From: HGM04593 sp045660825
GTDB taxonomy: Bacteria > Bacteroidota > Bacteroidia > Bacteroidales > Bacteroidaceae
DNA: 41,680 bases
Direction: 5' to 3'
Assembly (NCBI GenBank): GCA_045660825.1
Contig: JAZREN010000036.1
Span: 1-41,680, forward strand
Shown: piece by piece, positions 7,494-15,935 of the stretch
How the letters are laid out: every line of letters starts with the position of its first letter
How positions within the stretch are numbered: position 1 is the first letter of the stretch
Notes under the pieces: model-generated
Seen by the model: the letters and a program-made list of their open reading frames with translations, nothing else
What the model was told of the DNA's origin: nothing
Databases searched by the model: none
Translations under genes and position numbers: made by a program

Positions 7494-8672
7494 CTATTTT
7501 ATGATACTTGTAAATGTTCCGTCGGCAACGGTTGTTTCAACCTCTACGCCCGGTTTCAGTGCAGAGGCATTGCGTACGGCCTTGCCGTTCAGGCGGGTGA
7601 TGCTGTAGCCCAATGAGAGAATGTGCTCGGGCGATGCCGCATCAATGCTTCGCTGGAAAAGGTCAATCTTGTGTCGTTGTGCCTGCATGTACAGTGCGGT
7701 GTACACGGGCATCTGTCCCATCAGGGTATCAATCCGTTTCTTTTCGTTCTCCATCCTTTTTGTGATGGCTGTGGCAATTCCGTTCTGTAGCTCCGACAGC
7801 CAGGTTTCATTTACCAGCATAGCATGTATGAGGAACTCTGCTACCGCGGTAGGTGTCTTGGCACAGGTGTGTGCAACGATGTCCAAAATACTCTCGTCAC
7901 GCAGATGGCCTATTCCCGTTATGATTGGTAGCGGGAACTGTGCACAGTTGTTTGCAAGGTCATACGTGTCAAAGCACCCCAATTCGCTGGTCGCTCCTCC
8001 ACCACGAATGATTACCACGACGTCCCAGTTGTCGACCTTCTCTGCAATCTTGTCGAGTGCAGCAATTATACCTTGCTCGGCTCCATTGCCTTGCATTGGG
8101 GCAGGGAACAGGTGTGGGTAGAAGACGAAACCATATCTGTTGTTTAGCAATTGGTCGCAGAAATCGCCATATCCAGCAGCTGTGGCCGATGAAATTACCG
8201 CAATGCGTTGCGGCAGCAAGGGAAATTCAAGTTCCTTGTTCAGCCCAATGACGCCTTCGTCTGTAAGGCGTTTGATTATGAGCTGGCGTTGGCGTGCAAT
8301 GTCTCCTATTGTGTATGCCGGCTCAATGTCACATACGTCGAGAGTGTATCCGTAAAGTTCATGGAAACCTACACTCACCTGCAACAGGACTTTGAGTCCC
8401 GCGGCAAACGGTTGGCCGGTCTGCTCAAGGAAATATGGACGTAGCAATGAGTATGTGCGCGCCCATATTGTGCCTCGCGCTTTTGCAATTGTCTCCTGCG
8501 TCTCTTCGTTACGCTCTACAAGCTCTATGTAGCAGTGTCCCACTGCGGTTTCCCTTACCTCACTCAATTCTCCTGTAACCCAATAGCGCCTCGGCAGGGC
8601 TTCTGATATCGCGCTACGTACAAGATTGTTGAGCGAATATAGTGTAAATGGTTTGTCAATGCTGTTCATCAT
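7494..8672 (-). CDS. xseA: Exodeoxyribonuclease VII large subunit
   Basis: The 392-residue product is the catalytic subunit of exonuclease VII. An N-terminal OB-fold spans about residues 5-105 (YSLNNLVRSAI, WVTGELSEV). The nuclease core carries RIAVISSATAAGYGDF, VVIIRGGGATSEL and ITGIGHLRDESI, all family hallmarks. The frame is open back to 8840, but the upstream part is the antisense-like shadow of mnmA with unnatural composition. I place the start at ATG 8672, which overlaps the mnmA stop (ATGA) and follows an AAAGGA ribosome site; ATG 8669 or 8687 are alternatives. Coupling with mnmA on one side and xseB on the other is tight. Confidence 0.93.
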   Translation of the reverse strand: MMNSIDKPFTLYSLNNLVRSAISEALPRRYWVTGELSEVRETAVGHCYIELVERNEETQETIAKARGTIWARTYSLLRPYFLEQTGQPFAAGLKVLLQVSVGFHELYGYTLDVCDIEPAYTIGDIARQRQLIIKRLTDEGVIGLNKELEFPLLPQRIAVISSATAAGYGDFCDQLLNNRYGFVFYPHLFPAPMQGNGAEQGIIAALDKIAEKVDNWDVVVIIRGGGATSELGCFDTYDLANNCAQFPLPIITGIGHLRDESILDIVAHTCAKTPTAVAEFLIHAMLVNETWLSELQNGIATAITKRMENEKKRIDTLMGQMPVYTALYMQAQRHKIDLFQRSIDAASPEHILSLGYSITRLNGKAVRNASALKPGVEVETTVADGTFTSIIK

Positions 8673-9757
8673 TCCTTTGGAATCCATTGGTTTATTCCTC
8701 GTTGGTCGGCAATAAAGGCGCCGCCAACAACTGTATTCCCATTGTAGAATACGGCCGACTGCCCGGGTGTAATTGCCTGTACCGTGCTGTGCAGGTGTAC
8801 CAACCATCGCCCGTCGCCTGTGGCAATTGGCGCGTCGCATGCTGTTGGGTGACTGCGGTATCTCACTCTCACGCTCAAATTACCGGGTATGCCGTCAATC
8901 CATTCAGGACATTCAATGAGCATGTAGTTTGTCTGCAACTGCTCCTCACTGCCAAGCATCACGGTGTTCTTGGCCGCGTTTATCTTTATCACATATGCCG
9001 GTTGTCCAAGTGCTATGCCCAGTCCTTTGCGTTGCCCTATGGTGTAGAACGGATAACCGCAGTGCCTGCCCAAAGTGCGTCCTTCGCTGTCAACAAAGGA
9101 ACCGCCATTGAAGCGGTTATCAATGTCGGGTACGTTCGCACGCAGAAAATCGCGATAGTCGCCGGGAATGAAGCATACCTCCATGCTCTCGCCATCCTTT
9201 GCGGCACTTTGCAGGTCGTGCTCCTTCAAGTACTCCAATACCTTGGGCTTTTCCCATCCTCCAAGCGGAAATATCACGCGCGCAAGCTGCTCTTGTGTCA
9301 ATCGCCACAGAAAGTAGCTCTGGTCTTTCTTGTCATCATCTCCTGTGACAATATAATATCTTGGCTTGCCGTCATTGCCGCACTCTTCCTTTATCTTTAC
9401 ATAATGCCCGGTTGCTATTCTGCTGCAACCAAGCTTGTCGGCCCACTCCTCGAGCAGGCGGAACTTGACAATGGGGTTGCATGTTACGCACGGGTTTGGA
9501 GTCTTGCCGTTCATGTATGCATCAATGAATGGTTCAACCACCAGCTTGCGGAACTCGCCTCGTACATCGGCAACATGGTGCGGTATTCCCAATTTTGCAG
9601 CCAGGGCTGCTGCATCTTCAGCTGCTCGCATACCGCTGTCACAGGTTACAAAGGTGAGTCCTTCCACCCTGTGTCCTTGTTCAAGCAGCATGCTGCAGAC
9701 AGCGGTGCTGTCTATTCCGCCGCTCATGCCCACAAGTACACCTTTTTCTTCAAACAT
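8669..9757 (-). CDS. mnmA: tRNA-specific 2-thiouridylase
   Basis: MnmA thiolates U34 of the tRNAs for Lys, Glu and Gln in the cytoplasm, using ATP and sulfur relayed from persulfide donors. The 362-residue protein has the PP-loop GMSGGIDSTAVC near the N-terminus. The first catalytic cysteine lies in TPNPCVTCN and the second in SMEVCFIPGDY. YTIGQRKGLGIA is the family motif of the central domain, and a beta-barrel follows. Both cysteines are present, so the protein should be active. It is the first gene of a four-gene minus-strand operon. I did not find a clean TAnnTTTG box upstream. Confidence 0.95.
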   Translation of the reverse strand: MFEEKGVLVGMSGGIDSTAVCSMLLEQGHRVEGLTFVTCDSGMRAAEDAAALAAKLGIPHHVADVRGEFRKLVVEPFIDAYMNGKTPNPCVTCNPIVKFRLLEEWADKLGCSRIATGHYVKIKEECGNDGKPRYYIVTGDDDKKDQSYFLWRLTQEQLARVIFPLGGWEKPKVLEYLKEHDLQSAAKDGESMEVCFIPGDYRDFLRANVPDIDNRFNGGSFVDSEGRTLGRHCGYPFYTIGQRKGLGIALGQPAYVIKINAAKNTVMLGSEEQLQTNYMLIECPEWIDGIPGNLSVRVRYRSHPTACDAPIATGDGRWLVHLHSTVQAITPGQSAVFYNGNTVVGGAFIADQRGINQWIPKE

Positions 9758-9813
9758 ATGTCCGCAATTTGATAAAATTATATAACGCCGCTCACTCAGT
9801 CAAAAAAAATGAC

Positions 9814-9821
9814 TATTTTTG
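9814..9821 (+). promoter_or_regulatory. Predicted -7 box for the MATE transporter operon
   Basis: TATTTTTG fits TAnnTTTG exactly and lies 66 bases before the ATG. No good -33 TTTG is visible at the expected distance, so the call rests on one element. Confidence 0.45.
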
Positions 9822-9887
9822 CATTGGCGCTAGGTATATACAAAGGTATATCTTTTTTGTTGCCACAATGCAGAATTTACAAAATTT

Positions 9888-11279
9888 ATGAGCAATACTA
9901 CGACAAAAAAAGTTCCAACGGAATTGGGTACAGAGAGCATCGGCAAGTTGCTTGCACAATATGCCATTCCTGCCATCATTGCACAGATTGCAGCCTCTCT
10001 CTATAATCTTATTGACCGTGCCTTCATTGGCCATATTCCCAATGTGGGAACCGATGCAATCTCGGGACTCACCAATACATTCCCGTTCATGAACCTGTCA
10101 GTGGCATTCGGCGCCATGATAGGTGTGGGCGGTGCAACACTGCTGTCGGTGAGGTTGGGACAGCGCGACTATGACTCGGCAAGGAATATCCTTGGCAATC
10201 TTGTTACGCTCAACGTTATTGTAGGAGTCCTGTTCGCTGCGGTGTCGTTCCTGTTCATTGACGAGATCCTGCTCTTCTTTGGTGCAAGCGAGAATACATT
10301 GCCATACGCACGAGACTACATGGAAGTGATTCTGTTGGGTAATATAATAACCCATCTCTATTTTGGTATAAATGCGGCGTTGCGTTCATCGGGACACCCC
10401 CAGCAGGCAATGACTGCCACCATAATGACTGTGGTGATGAATGCTGTGCTCACCCCAATATTCATCTTTGTCTTTGGAATGGGAATACGTGGAGCTGCGC
10501 TTGCCACTATCCTTGCGCAACTGGTGACACTCATATGGCAGACAAAACTTTTGAGCAACCCTAATGAACTCTTGCATCTGCAGCGTGGTATATACAAACT
10601 CCGCAGTGACATAGTAAAGAGGATTCTGCGCATTGGAATGTCTCCGTTCCTCATAAATACCGCGGCCTGCATGGTTGTCATCATCATCAATCAGGGATTG
10701 CGCAAGAACAGTGTTTCCATGTCCGATGGTGACCTCTCTACTGCGGCATATGGCATTTCCAACAGCATGCAGTTCATCTTTGTGATGATAGTGCTTGGTC
10801 TTACACAGGGTATGCAGCCTATCGTAAGCTACAACTACGGCGCTAAGCACCCCGACAGGGTGCGCAAGGCTCTAATGATGACAATGTTGTGGGCGACACT
10901 GGTCACCACGTTGGGCTTTGTAGTGTGCGTGGGTTTCCCCGAACTGGTGGCACGTATCTTTACCTCGGAACCACAACTCATTGAGCGTGCATCGTGGGCT
11001 ATGAGGGTTATGTGCATGTTCATGCCGGTTATCGGCTTCCAACTTGTGACAACCAATTTCTTCCAGAGTGTAGGCAAGGTCAACAGGTCGATATTCCTGT
11101 CGCTCACACGCCAGGTGCTCATGCTCATACCGCTGCTCATAATCCTACCGAAGTTCTTTGGCGTAGAGGGTGTGTGGTACAGTATGCCGATATCGGACGT
11201 CGTGGCTGCGTTGCTCACGGTTGTGACACTTGTATTGCAGTTCAGGGAGTGGAAACACGAAAAAACAAATACCATCTGA
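9888..11279 (+). CDS. MATE-family multidrug/cation efflux transporter
   Basis: A 463-residue inner-membrane protein with about twelve hydrophobic segments in two related halves, as in the MATE (MatE) superfamily, which exports drugs or metabolites using Na+ or H+ gradients. The N-terminus contains the typical IPAIIAQIAASLYNLIDRAF, and the phrases GLTQGMQPIVSYNYGA and GFQLVTTNFFQSVGK mark the second half. The start at ATG 9888 gives the normal soluble N-terminal tail. The stop is separated from the next gene by one base, so it heads a three-gene operon with the kinase-like and phosphoesterase genes. Substrate unknown. Confidence 0.92.
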   Translation: MSNTTTKKVPTELGTESIGKLLAQYAIPAIIAQIAASLYNLIDRAFIGHIPNVGTDAISGLTNTFPFMNLSVAFGAMIGVGGATLLSVRLGQRDYDSARNILGNLVTLNVIVGVLFAAVSFLFIDEILLFFGASENTLPYARDYMEVILLGNIITHLYFGINAALRSSGHPQQAMTATIMTVVMNAVLTPIFIFVFGMGIRGAALATILAQLVTLIWQTKLLSNPNELLHLQRGIYKLRSDIVKRILRIGMSPFLINTAACMVVIIINQGLRKNSVSMSDGDLSTAAYGISNSMQFIFVMIVLGLTQGMQPIVSYNYGAKHPDRVRKALMMTMLWATLVTTLGFVVCVGFPELVARIFTSEPQLIERASWAMRVMCMFMPVIGFQLVTTNFFQSVGKVNRSIFLSLTRQVLMLIPLLIILPKFFGVEGVWYSMPISDVVAALLTVVTLVLQFREWKHEKTNTI

Positions 11280-11280
11280 T

Positions 11281-11898
11281 ATGAAACAGTTTGTAATTAC
11301 AATAGGCCGCCAGCTTGGTAGTGGTGGCAAGGAGGTTGCCGAGAGACTTGCACGCGAATTGGGTGTAAAGGTATATGACAAGGCTTTGTTGCAAGCTGCG
11401 GCCTGCGAGAGCGGTATCGACGCTTCTGTTTTTGAGCAGGCAGATGAGAGGGAATCGAGCTCACTGTTCGGTAACTTTTTCAGCATCCATGGCTCTATTT
11501 CGGAGTATATCTCAAGCGGTAGCTGTATTGACAATGACAGATTGTTTGAAATACAGAGTGAGGCTATACGCAATATCGCGCAGAGTGAGAGTTGTATAAT
11601 TGTGGGCCGTTGTGCCGAGTATGTACTGCGTGACCATCCGTCAATGCTCAGCATATTCATCACAGCCGACCATGGTGATCGTGTGGCACGCATAATGCGC
11701 GGCGAGGGACTGGAACGTGATGCTGCAATTGAGTTCATTGAGAAGAATGACAAGAAACGCCGTTCATATCACGACTATTATGCCACAACTCATTGGGGCG
11801 AGGCAAGCAGCTATGACCTTTGTGTGAATTTGTCGCGTCTTGGTGTTGACGGCACTGTGGAATTCCTGAAAGGGTTCATCGCCAAGCGCTTTTCTTGA
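11281..11898 (+). CDS. Cytidylate-kinase-like family protein
   Basis: A 205-residue P-loop protein of the cytidylate-kinase-like family. The nucleotide-binding loop is GRQLGSGGKEVAERLA near the N-terminus, followed later by IIVGRCAEYVL and the LID-like basic stretch KKRRSYHDYY. The real start is ATG 11281, one base after the MATE stop; upstream codons in the same frame overlap the transporter. Family members differ from canonical Cmk, and the physiological substrate is not established, so I name only the family. The stop overlaps the next start by one base (TGATG), which suggests coupled translation. Confidence 0.85.
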   Translation: MKQFVITIGRQLGSGGKEVAERLARELGVKVYDKALLQAAACESGIDASVFEQADERESSSLFGNFFSIHGSISEYISSGSCIDNDRLFEIQSEAIRNIAQSESCIIVGRCAEYVLRDHPSMLSIFITADHGDRVARIMRGEGLERDAAIEFIEKNDKKRRSYHDYYATTHWGEASSYDLCVNLSRLGVDGTVEFLKGFIAKRFS

Positions 11899-12389
11899 TG
11901 AAACGCATAGGAGTCCTTTCCGATACCCATAACTGTTGGGACGACAGGTATCTGCTGCATTTCTTCGATTGTGACGAGATATGGCATGCCGGCGACATTG
12001 GCAGTCCGTTGATTATTGACCGTCTTGCCGAGCATTGCCCGGTGCGTGCTGTATGCGGCAACATTGATGGACGCGACCTGCGGTTGCGTTTTAAGGATGT
12101 GCTGCGTTTTACGGTAGAGGAGTGCAATGTGATGATGACCCACATAGGTGGTTACCCCGGTAGGTATTCACCTACAATACGCCAGGAGATATATAGCGAG
12201 AAACCCGACATTTTTGTTGCAGGACACTCGCATATTCTCAAGGTAGTGCATGACAGTGCAATTGACTGTCTGCATATCAATCCCGGAGCTGCGGGTAAAC
12301 AAGGATGGCATGCTGTACGTACGTTGGTAAAGTTTACTATAGACGGCAAGGAGATAAAGGACCTTGAAGTCATAGAACTCTCCCGATAA
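11898..12389 (+). CDS. Metallophosphoesterase, YfcE/MJ0936 type
   Basis: A 163-residue cytoplasmic phosphodiesterase-type protein with the calcineurin-like metal motifs in order: LSDTHN, HAGDIG, GNIDG (normally GNCD or GNHD), MTHIGGYPG and AGHSHI. These place it in the small YfcE/MJ0936 group, which hydrolyses simple phosphodiesters with Mn2+ in vitro; natural substrates are uncertain. The ATG overlaps the stop of the kinase-like gene. It ends the MATE operon; a new promoter-like box lies between it and ilvE. No clear terminator is visible in the 71-base gap. Confidence 0.88.
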   Translation: MKRIGVLSDTHNCWDDRYLLHFFDCDEIWHAGDIGSPLIIDRLAEHCPVRAVCGNIDGRDLRLRFKDVLRFTVEECNVMMTHIGGYPGRYSPTIRQEIYSEKPDIFVAGHSHILKVVHDSAIDCLHINPGAAGKQGWHAVRTLVKFTIDGKEIKDLEVIELSR

Positions 12390-12404
12390 GTGAGTGTAAA
12401 ATTT

Positions 12405-12433
12405 TTTCGTGTGCAGTAAATTATTTATCTTCG
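12405..12433 (+). promoter_or_regulatory. Possible promoter for ilvE
   Basis: TATCTTCG (12426-12433) differs from TAnnTTTG at one position. A T-run at 12402-12407 could serve as the -33 region. It lies 28 bases before the ilvE start, inside the only gap of useful size. Confidence 0.4.
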
Positions 12434-12460
12434 CGAATCATAAAAAGAAAATATAATAAA

Positions 12461-13480
12461 ATGGACAATATGGATTGGTCGAACATCGGGTTCGGTTACA
12501 GAAAGACCAATGGCAATGTACGTTGCCATTACAAGGATGGCGCTTGGGGCGCTGTCGAACTCACTACCGACGAGAATATAAACATACACATGGCGGCAAC
12601 TTGCTTGCACTATGGTCAAAGCGCATTTGAAGGCCTCAAAGCCTTCCGTGGCAAGGATGGCAAGATACGCATATTCCGTCTTGAGGCTAATGCCGAGCGT
12701 TTGAGGAACAGTTGCGACGGTATACTGATGCCACATATCAGCACCGAGCTTTTCCGCGAGATGGTTACAAAGGTGGTTGAAGCAAACAAGGAATTTGTGC
12801 CACCTTATGAGAGCGGCGCTTCGCTATATATACGTCCTCTGCTCATCGGAACTAGTGCCCAAGTGGGCGTGAACCCATCAAGGGAGTATCTGTTCCTGAT
12901 ATTTGTGACTCCGGTGGGGCCATATTTCAAGAAGGGTTTTGCAGTGAATGACTTTGTAATATACCGTCACTGTGACCGTGCGGCGCCTCTTGGTACCGGC
13001 CGTTACAAGGTGGGTGGCAACTATGCTGCCGGTATGAAGGCAAGCTGCCAGGCACACAGCGAAGGCTATGCTTGTGAGATTTATCTTGATGCAAAGGAGA
13101 AGAAATATGTCGATGAGTGTGGTGCAGCCAATTTCATCGGTATAAAGGGTAACAGCTATGTGACTCCAAAGTCTACATCCATATTGCCTTCGATAACAAA
13201 CAACAGCCTTATGCGCCTTGCTGCCGACATGGGAATGACAGTGGAGCAACGTCAGGTGCCCGAGGAGGAACTAGCAACATTCGACGAGGCCGGTGCATGC
13301 GGTACGGCAGCTGTAGTGTCACCTATAGGCCGCATTGATGATGTGGAGAAGGGTGTGTCGTATGTGATTTCAAAAGATGGCAAGCCGGGTCCTGTCCTCA
13401 CCGAGCTCTACACCCGCTTGCGTGCAATACAGTATGGCGATGTTGCCGACCCATATGGTTGGGTAACAGTCATTGAATAA
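12461..13480 (+). CDS. ilvE: Branched-chain amino acid aminotransferase
   Basis: A 339-residue fold-type IV PLP enzyme that transfers amino groups between glutamate and the keto acids of leucine, isoleucine and valine. It is of the eukaryote-like BCAT type: HYGQSAFEGLKAFRG near the N-terminus, YIRPLLIGT, then GRYKVGGNYA with Lys183 as the PLP-binding lysine, and ECGAANFIGIKG. SILPSITNNSLMRLA and GTAAVVSPIG complete the active site. Length is normal. The gene lies 11 bases before trmB, so the two are probably co-transcribed. Confidence 0.95.
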   Translation: MDNMDWSNIGFGYRKTNGNVRCHYKDGAWGAVELTTDENINIHMAATCLHYGQSAFEGLKAFRGKDGKIRIFRLEANAERLRNSCDGILMPHISTELFREMVTKVVEANKEFVPPYESGASLYIRPLLIGTSAQVGVNPSREYLFLIFVTPVGPYFKKGFAVNDFVIYRHCDRAAPLGTGRYKVGGNYAAGMKASCQAHSEGYACEIYLDAKEKKYVDECGAANFIGIKGNSYVTPKSTSILPSITNNSLMRLAADMGMTVEQRQVPEEELATFDEAGACGTAAVVSPIGRIDDVEKGVSYVISKDGKPGPVLTELYTRLRAIQYGDVADPYGWVTVIE

Positions 13481-13491
13481 GTGATACAGTT

Positions 13492-14250
13492 ATGGGAAAA
13501 GGTAAACTGAAGAAATTCGCCGACATGGCGGCATACCCTAATGTCATTGAACATCCCTATTCAATGATTGACGATGTGGAGTTTCCACTCAAGGGTAATT
13601 GGGGACGTGACTTTTTCAAGAACGACAATCCGATAGTGTTGGAACTTGGTTGTGGCAGGGGAGAGTATACAGTTGCTCTTGCACGCCGTTTCCCCGAGAA
13701 GAATTTCATCGGTGTCGATATCAAGGGCGCACGTATGTGGACCGGTGCTACAGATGCTCTTGAGTCGGGGCTTACGAATGTTGGTTTCCTGCGTACAAAT
13801 ATCGAGATTATAGACCGTCTTTTTGCAGCCGGTGAGGTGAGTGAGATTTGGCTCACTTTCCCCGATCCGCAGATGAAGAAGCAGACAAAGCGCCTTACAT
13901 CGTCACTCTTCCTCGCACGTTACTGCAATATCCTTTCTGCTGATGCTGTGGTGCACCTGAAGACCGATAGCAATTTCATGTTCACGTACACCAAGTATAT
14001 TACCGAGGTGAACAACCTGCCTGTTGTTGAGTGTATTGATGATGTACATGGACAGGACGAGGTCAGCGATGTGTTGCAGATACGTACATACTACGAGTCG
14101 CAGTGGCTTTCGCGTGGAATAACCATCAAGTATATTGCATTCAATCTGCCGGCGATGGAGCAGTATGTCGAGCCTGATGTGGAGATTGAACTTGACGAGT
14201 ACCGCAGCTACGGACGCAGCAAACGCAGCTGTCTTGAAACAACAAAATAA
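13492..14250 (+). CDS. trmB: tRNA (guanine-N7-)-methyltransferase
   Basis: TrmB makes m7G46 in tRNA using S-adenosylmethionine. The 252-residue protein has the SAM site LELGCGRGEYTVALA and the following acidic residue in FIGVDIKGARMW. The tRNA-binding/catalytic motif is LTFPDPQMKKQTKRL. The N-terminal extension of about 40 residues (KLKKFADMAAYPNVIE) is typical of Bacteroidetes TrmB. It sits between ilvE (11-base gap) and the Dabb gene (14-base gap). All key motifs are intact. Confidence 0.93.
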   Translation: MGKGKLKKFADMAAYPNVIEHPYSMIDDVEFPLKGNWGRDFFKNDNPIVLELGCGRGEYTVALARRFPEKNFIGVDIKGARMWTGATDALESGLTNVGFLRTNIEIIDRLFAAGEVSEIWLTFPDPQMKKQTKRLTSSLFLARYCNILSADAVVHLKTDSNFMFTYTKYITEVNNLPVVECIDDVHGQDEVSDVLQIRTYYESQWLSRGITIKYIAFNLPAMEQYVEPDVEIELDEYRSYGRSKRSCLETTK

Positions 14251-14264
14251 CAGTAAAGAGAAAA

Positions 14265-14567
14265 ATGTTCAAGCATATAGTAATGTGGCGCTTTATTGAT
14301 GGCGCAAACGGAAAGAGCAAGCAGCAGCATGCTCTGTGGGTGAAGGAGCATCTCGAGGCTCTTGTGGGTGTAATCCCCGAGATTAAGGCACTCGAAGTGG
14401 GTATCAATGTGTGTGTGGCAGGTACTGCATACGATGCAGTGCTGGTTTCGGCTTTTGAGGATGCCGATGCCATGGAACGCTACAAGGTGCACCCGGCACA
14501 CCTTGAGGTGGCTGCATATTTCAAAGGCATAACCGAGGGCCGTGCCGAGGCTGACTATTTAATCTGA
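14265..14567 (+). CDS. Dabb-family (stress-responsive alpha/beta-barrel) protein
   Basis: A 100-residue single-domain protein with the Dabb pattern: MFKHIVMWRF at the start, KEHLEALVGVIPEIKALEVG in the middle, and YKVHPAHLEVAAYFKG at the end. Dabb domains are ferredoxin-like dimers of mostly unknown function; some relatives are small enzymes. It follows trmB closely. The stop codon TGA lies inside the first CTGAAAA unit of the repeat that follows, so the C-terminus may have been shaped by that repeat. Confidence 0.87.
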   Translation: MFKHIVMWRFIDGANGKSKQQHALWVKEHLEALVGVIPEIKALEVGINVCVAGTAYDAVLVSAFEDADAMERYKVHPAHLEVAAYFKGITEGRAEADYLI

Positions 14568-14790
14568 AAACTGAAAACGGAAATCTGAAAACGTAAAACG
14601 GAAGGCTGAAAGCGGAAAGCTCGCTGTAAAAGCTCAAAGCAAACTTGGCTTTTGCTCGCAGCTTTCACCTTTAACCACACTTCGTGTGCTTGAAGCAGCT
14701 ATCGCTCGCATTGCAACCTGCAAGTAAACTTGCGTTGCACTCGCTTAACCGCAGCTTTCACCTTTAACTTTTCACCTTTCACCTTTAATA
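14564..14790. repeat. Mosaic intergenic repeat with purine-rich left and pyrimidine-rich right half
   Basis: The 226-base gap before mrp is unusual. The left part repeats CTGAAAA(C/G) units at 14564, 14571, 14585 and 14606. The right part repeats TTTCACCTTT units, including an 18-base direct repeat GCAGCTTTCACCTTTAAC at 14658-14675 and 14751-14768. Read on the other strand the left part resembles the right part, so the whole is an imperfect inverted repeat. Two small hairpins lie between: CACAC-TTC-GTGTG near 14677, and TGCAAC/GTTGCA enclosing GCAAGT-AA-ACTTGC (14712-14739). It looks like a dispersed, non-coding repeat family. I see no ORF in it. Confidence 0.75.
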
Positions 14791-14793
14791 ATT

Positions 14794-15897
14794 ATGGCAC
14801 TATATCCAAAACTTATAATGGACGCGCTTGAGAAGGTGCGTTATCCTGGAAATGGTAGGAATCTTGTAGAGGCCGGCATGGTCGATGACAACATACGCAT
14901 TGACGGCAACAAGGTGAGTTTCTCGCTCATCTTTGACAAACCTACCGATCCATTCATTCGTTCGGTTGTAAAATCGGCAGAAGCGGCCATTCACATGTAT
15001 GTTGGTAAAGAGGTCGAGATTGAAGGCAATATCAGTGTCGTGAGCCGTCAGGCGATGCGCCCCGAAGTAGGTAAGTTCCTGCCTCAGGTGAAGAATGTCA
15101 TTGCTGTTTCGTCGGGCAAGGGTGGTGTTGGAAAATCAACAGTTTCGGCTAACCTGGCCATTGCATTGGCGCGTTTGGGGTATAAGGTCGGTTTACTCGA
15201 TGCCGATATCTTCGGTCCTTCAATCCCCAAGATGTTCAGCGTAGAGGACGCTCGTCCTTATAGCGAGAATGTTGATGGTCGTGATCTTATACAACCCATT
15301 GAAAAATATGGAGTTAAAGTTCTTTCAATAGGTTTCTTCGTAGACCCCGACCAGGCTATTCTGTGGCGCGGTGGCATGGCAAGCAATGCTTTGAAGCAGC
15401 TTATTGCCGATGCTAACTGGGGCGATTTGGACTATTTTCTCATAGACCTTCCTCCCGGAACAAGCGACATACACCTCACCATCGTGCAATGCCTTGCATT
15501 GACAGGTGCCGTGGTGGTTACAACACCACAGGAGGTGGCGTTGGCTGCAGCTGTCAAGGGTGTAAACATGTTTATCAACGACAAAGTGGCTGTGCCCATT
15601 TTGGGATTGGTCGAGAATATGGCATGGTTTACTCCTGCCGAGTTGCCGAACAACAGATATTATATTTTTGGCAAGGAAGGCGGCAAGCGCATGGCCGAAA
15701 CGTATGGCATACCTCTCATAGGTCAGATACCTCTTGTGCAGAGCATCTGTGAGAGCGGTGATGCCGGAATACCCATTGCAATGAAACCCGAAACCCCAGA
15801 CGGACAGGCATTCATGCAGGTTGCTGCGGCACTGGTTGAACAGACGGCCAAACGTAATGCTGAACAGCCTGAAACAAAGATTGTTGGTACCAAATAA
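14794..15897 (+). CDS. mrp: Mrp/NBP35-family ATP-binding protein (iron-sulfur carrier)
   Basis: A 367-residue ATPase of the Mrp/ApbC family, which carries and inserts Fe-S clusters. An N-terminal MIP18-like domain (about residues 5-85) precedes the deviant Walker A SSGKGGVGKSTVSANLA. LLDADIFGPSIPKMF and LIDLPPGTSDIHL are also present. The cluster-binding CxxC found in many Mrp proteins is missing: the segment between VENMAWF and YYIFGKEGG has no cysteine. This may be a lineage trait. The gene follows the mosaic repeat and ends just before a palindromic terminator. Confidence 0.92.
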   Translation: MALYPKLIMDALEKVRYPGNGRNLVEAGMVDDNIRIDGNKVSFSLIFDKPTDPFIRSVVKSAEAAIHMYVGKEVEIEGNISVVSRQAMRPEVGKFLPQVKNVIAVSSGKGGVGKSTVSANLAIALARLGYKVGLLDADIFGPSIPKMFSVEDARPYSENVDGRDLIQPIEKYGVKVLSIGFFVDPDQAILWRGGMASNALKQLIADANWGDLDYFLIDLPPGTSDIHLTIVQCLALTGAVVVTTPQEVALAAAVKGVNMFINDKVAVPILGLVENMAWFTPAELPNNRYYIFGKEGGKRMAETYGIPLIGQIPLVQSICESGDAGIPIAMKPETPDGQAFMQVAAALVEQTAKRNAEQPETKIVGTK

Positions 15898-15899
15898 AC

Positions 15900-15927
15900 A
15901 AAAGATGCAGCGATCGCTGCATCTTTT
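15900..15927. terminator. Perfect palindromic bidirectional terminator
   Basis: A 28-base perfect palindrome: AAAAGATGCAGC, central GATC, GCTGCATCTTTT. It starts three bases after the mrp stop and ends eight bases before the stop of the opposing Imm17-like gene. T-rich tails exist on both strands, so it can end both convergent transcripts. Confidence 0.92.
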
Positions 15928-15935
15928 GTTTTATC

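Noticed and set aside
8673..8840. N-terminal extension of XseA by 56 residues
   Set aside because: It overlaps mnmA, is rich in Arg, Cys and Trp, and a coupled ATG with a ribosome site exists at 8672.
8648..9772. A 374-codon open frame on the plus strand
   Set aside because: It lies opposite mnmA, has no family motif and an odd composition rich in Cys, His and Val, as expected for the reverse of a real coding strand.
14564..14790. Possible CRISPR array
   Set aside because: Repeat units are short, variable and irregularly spaced, there are no uniform spacers, and no cas gene is near.
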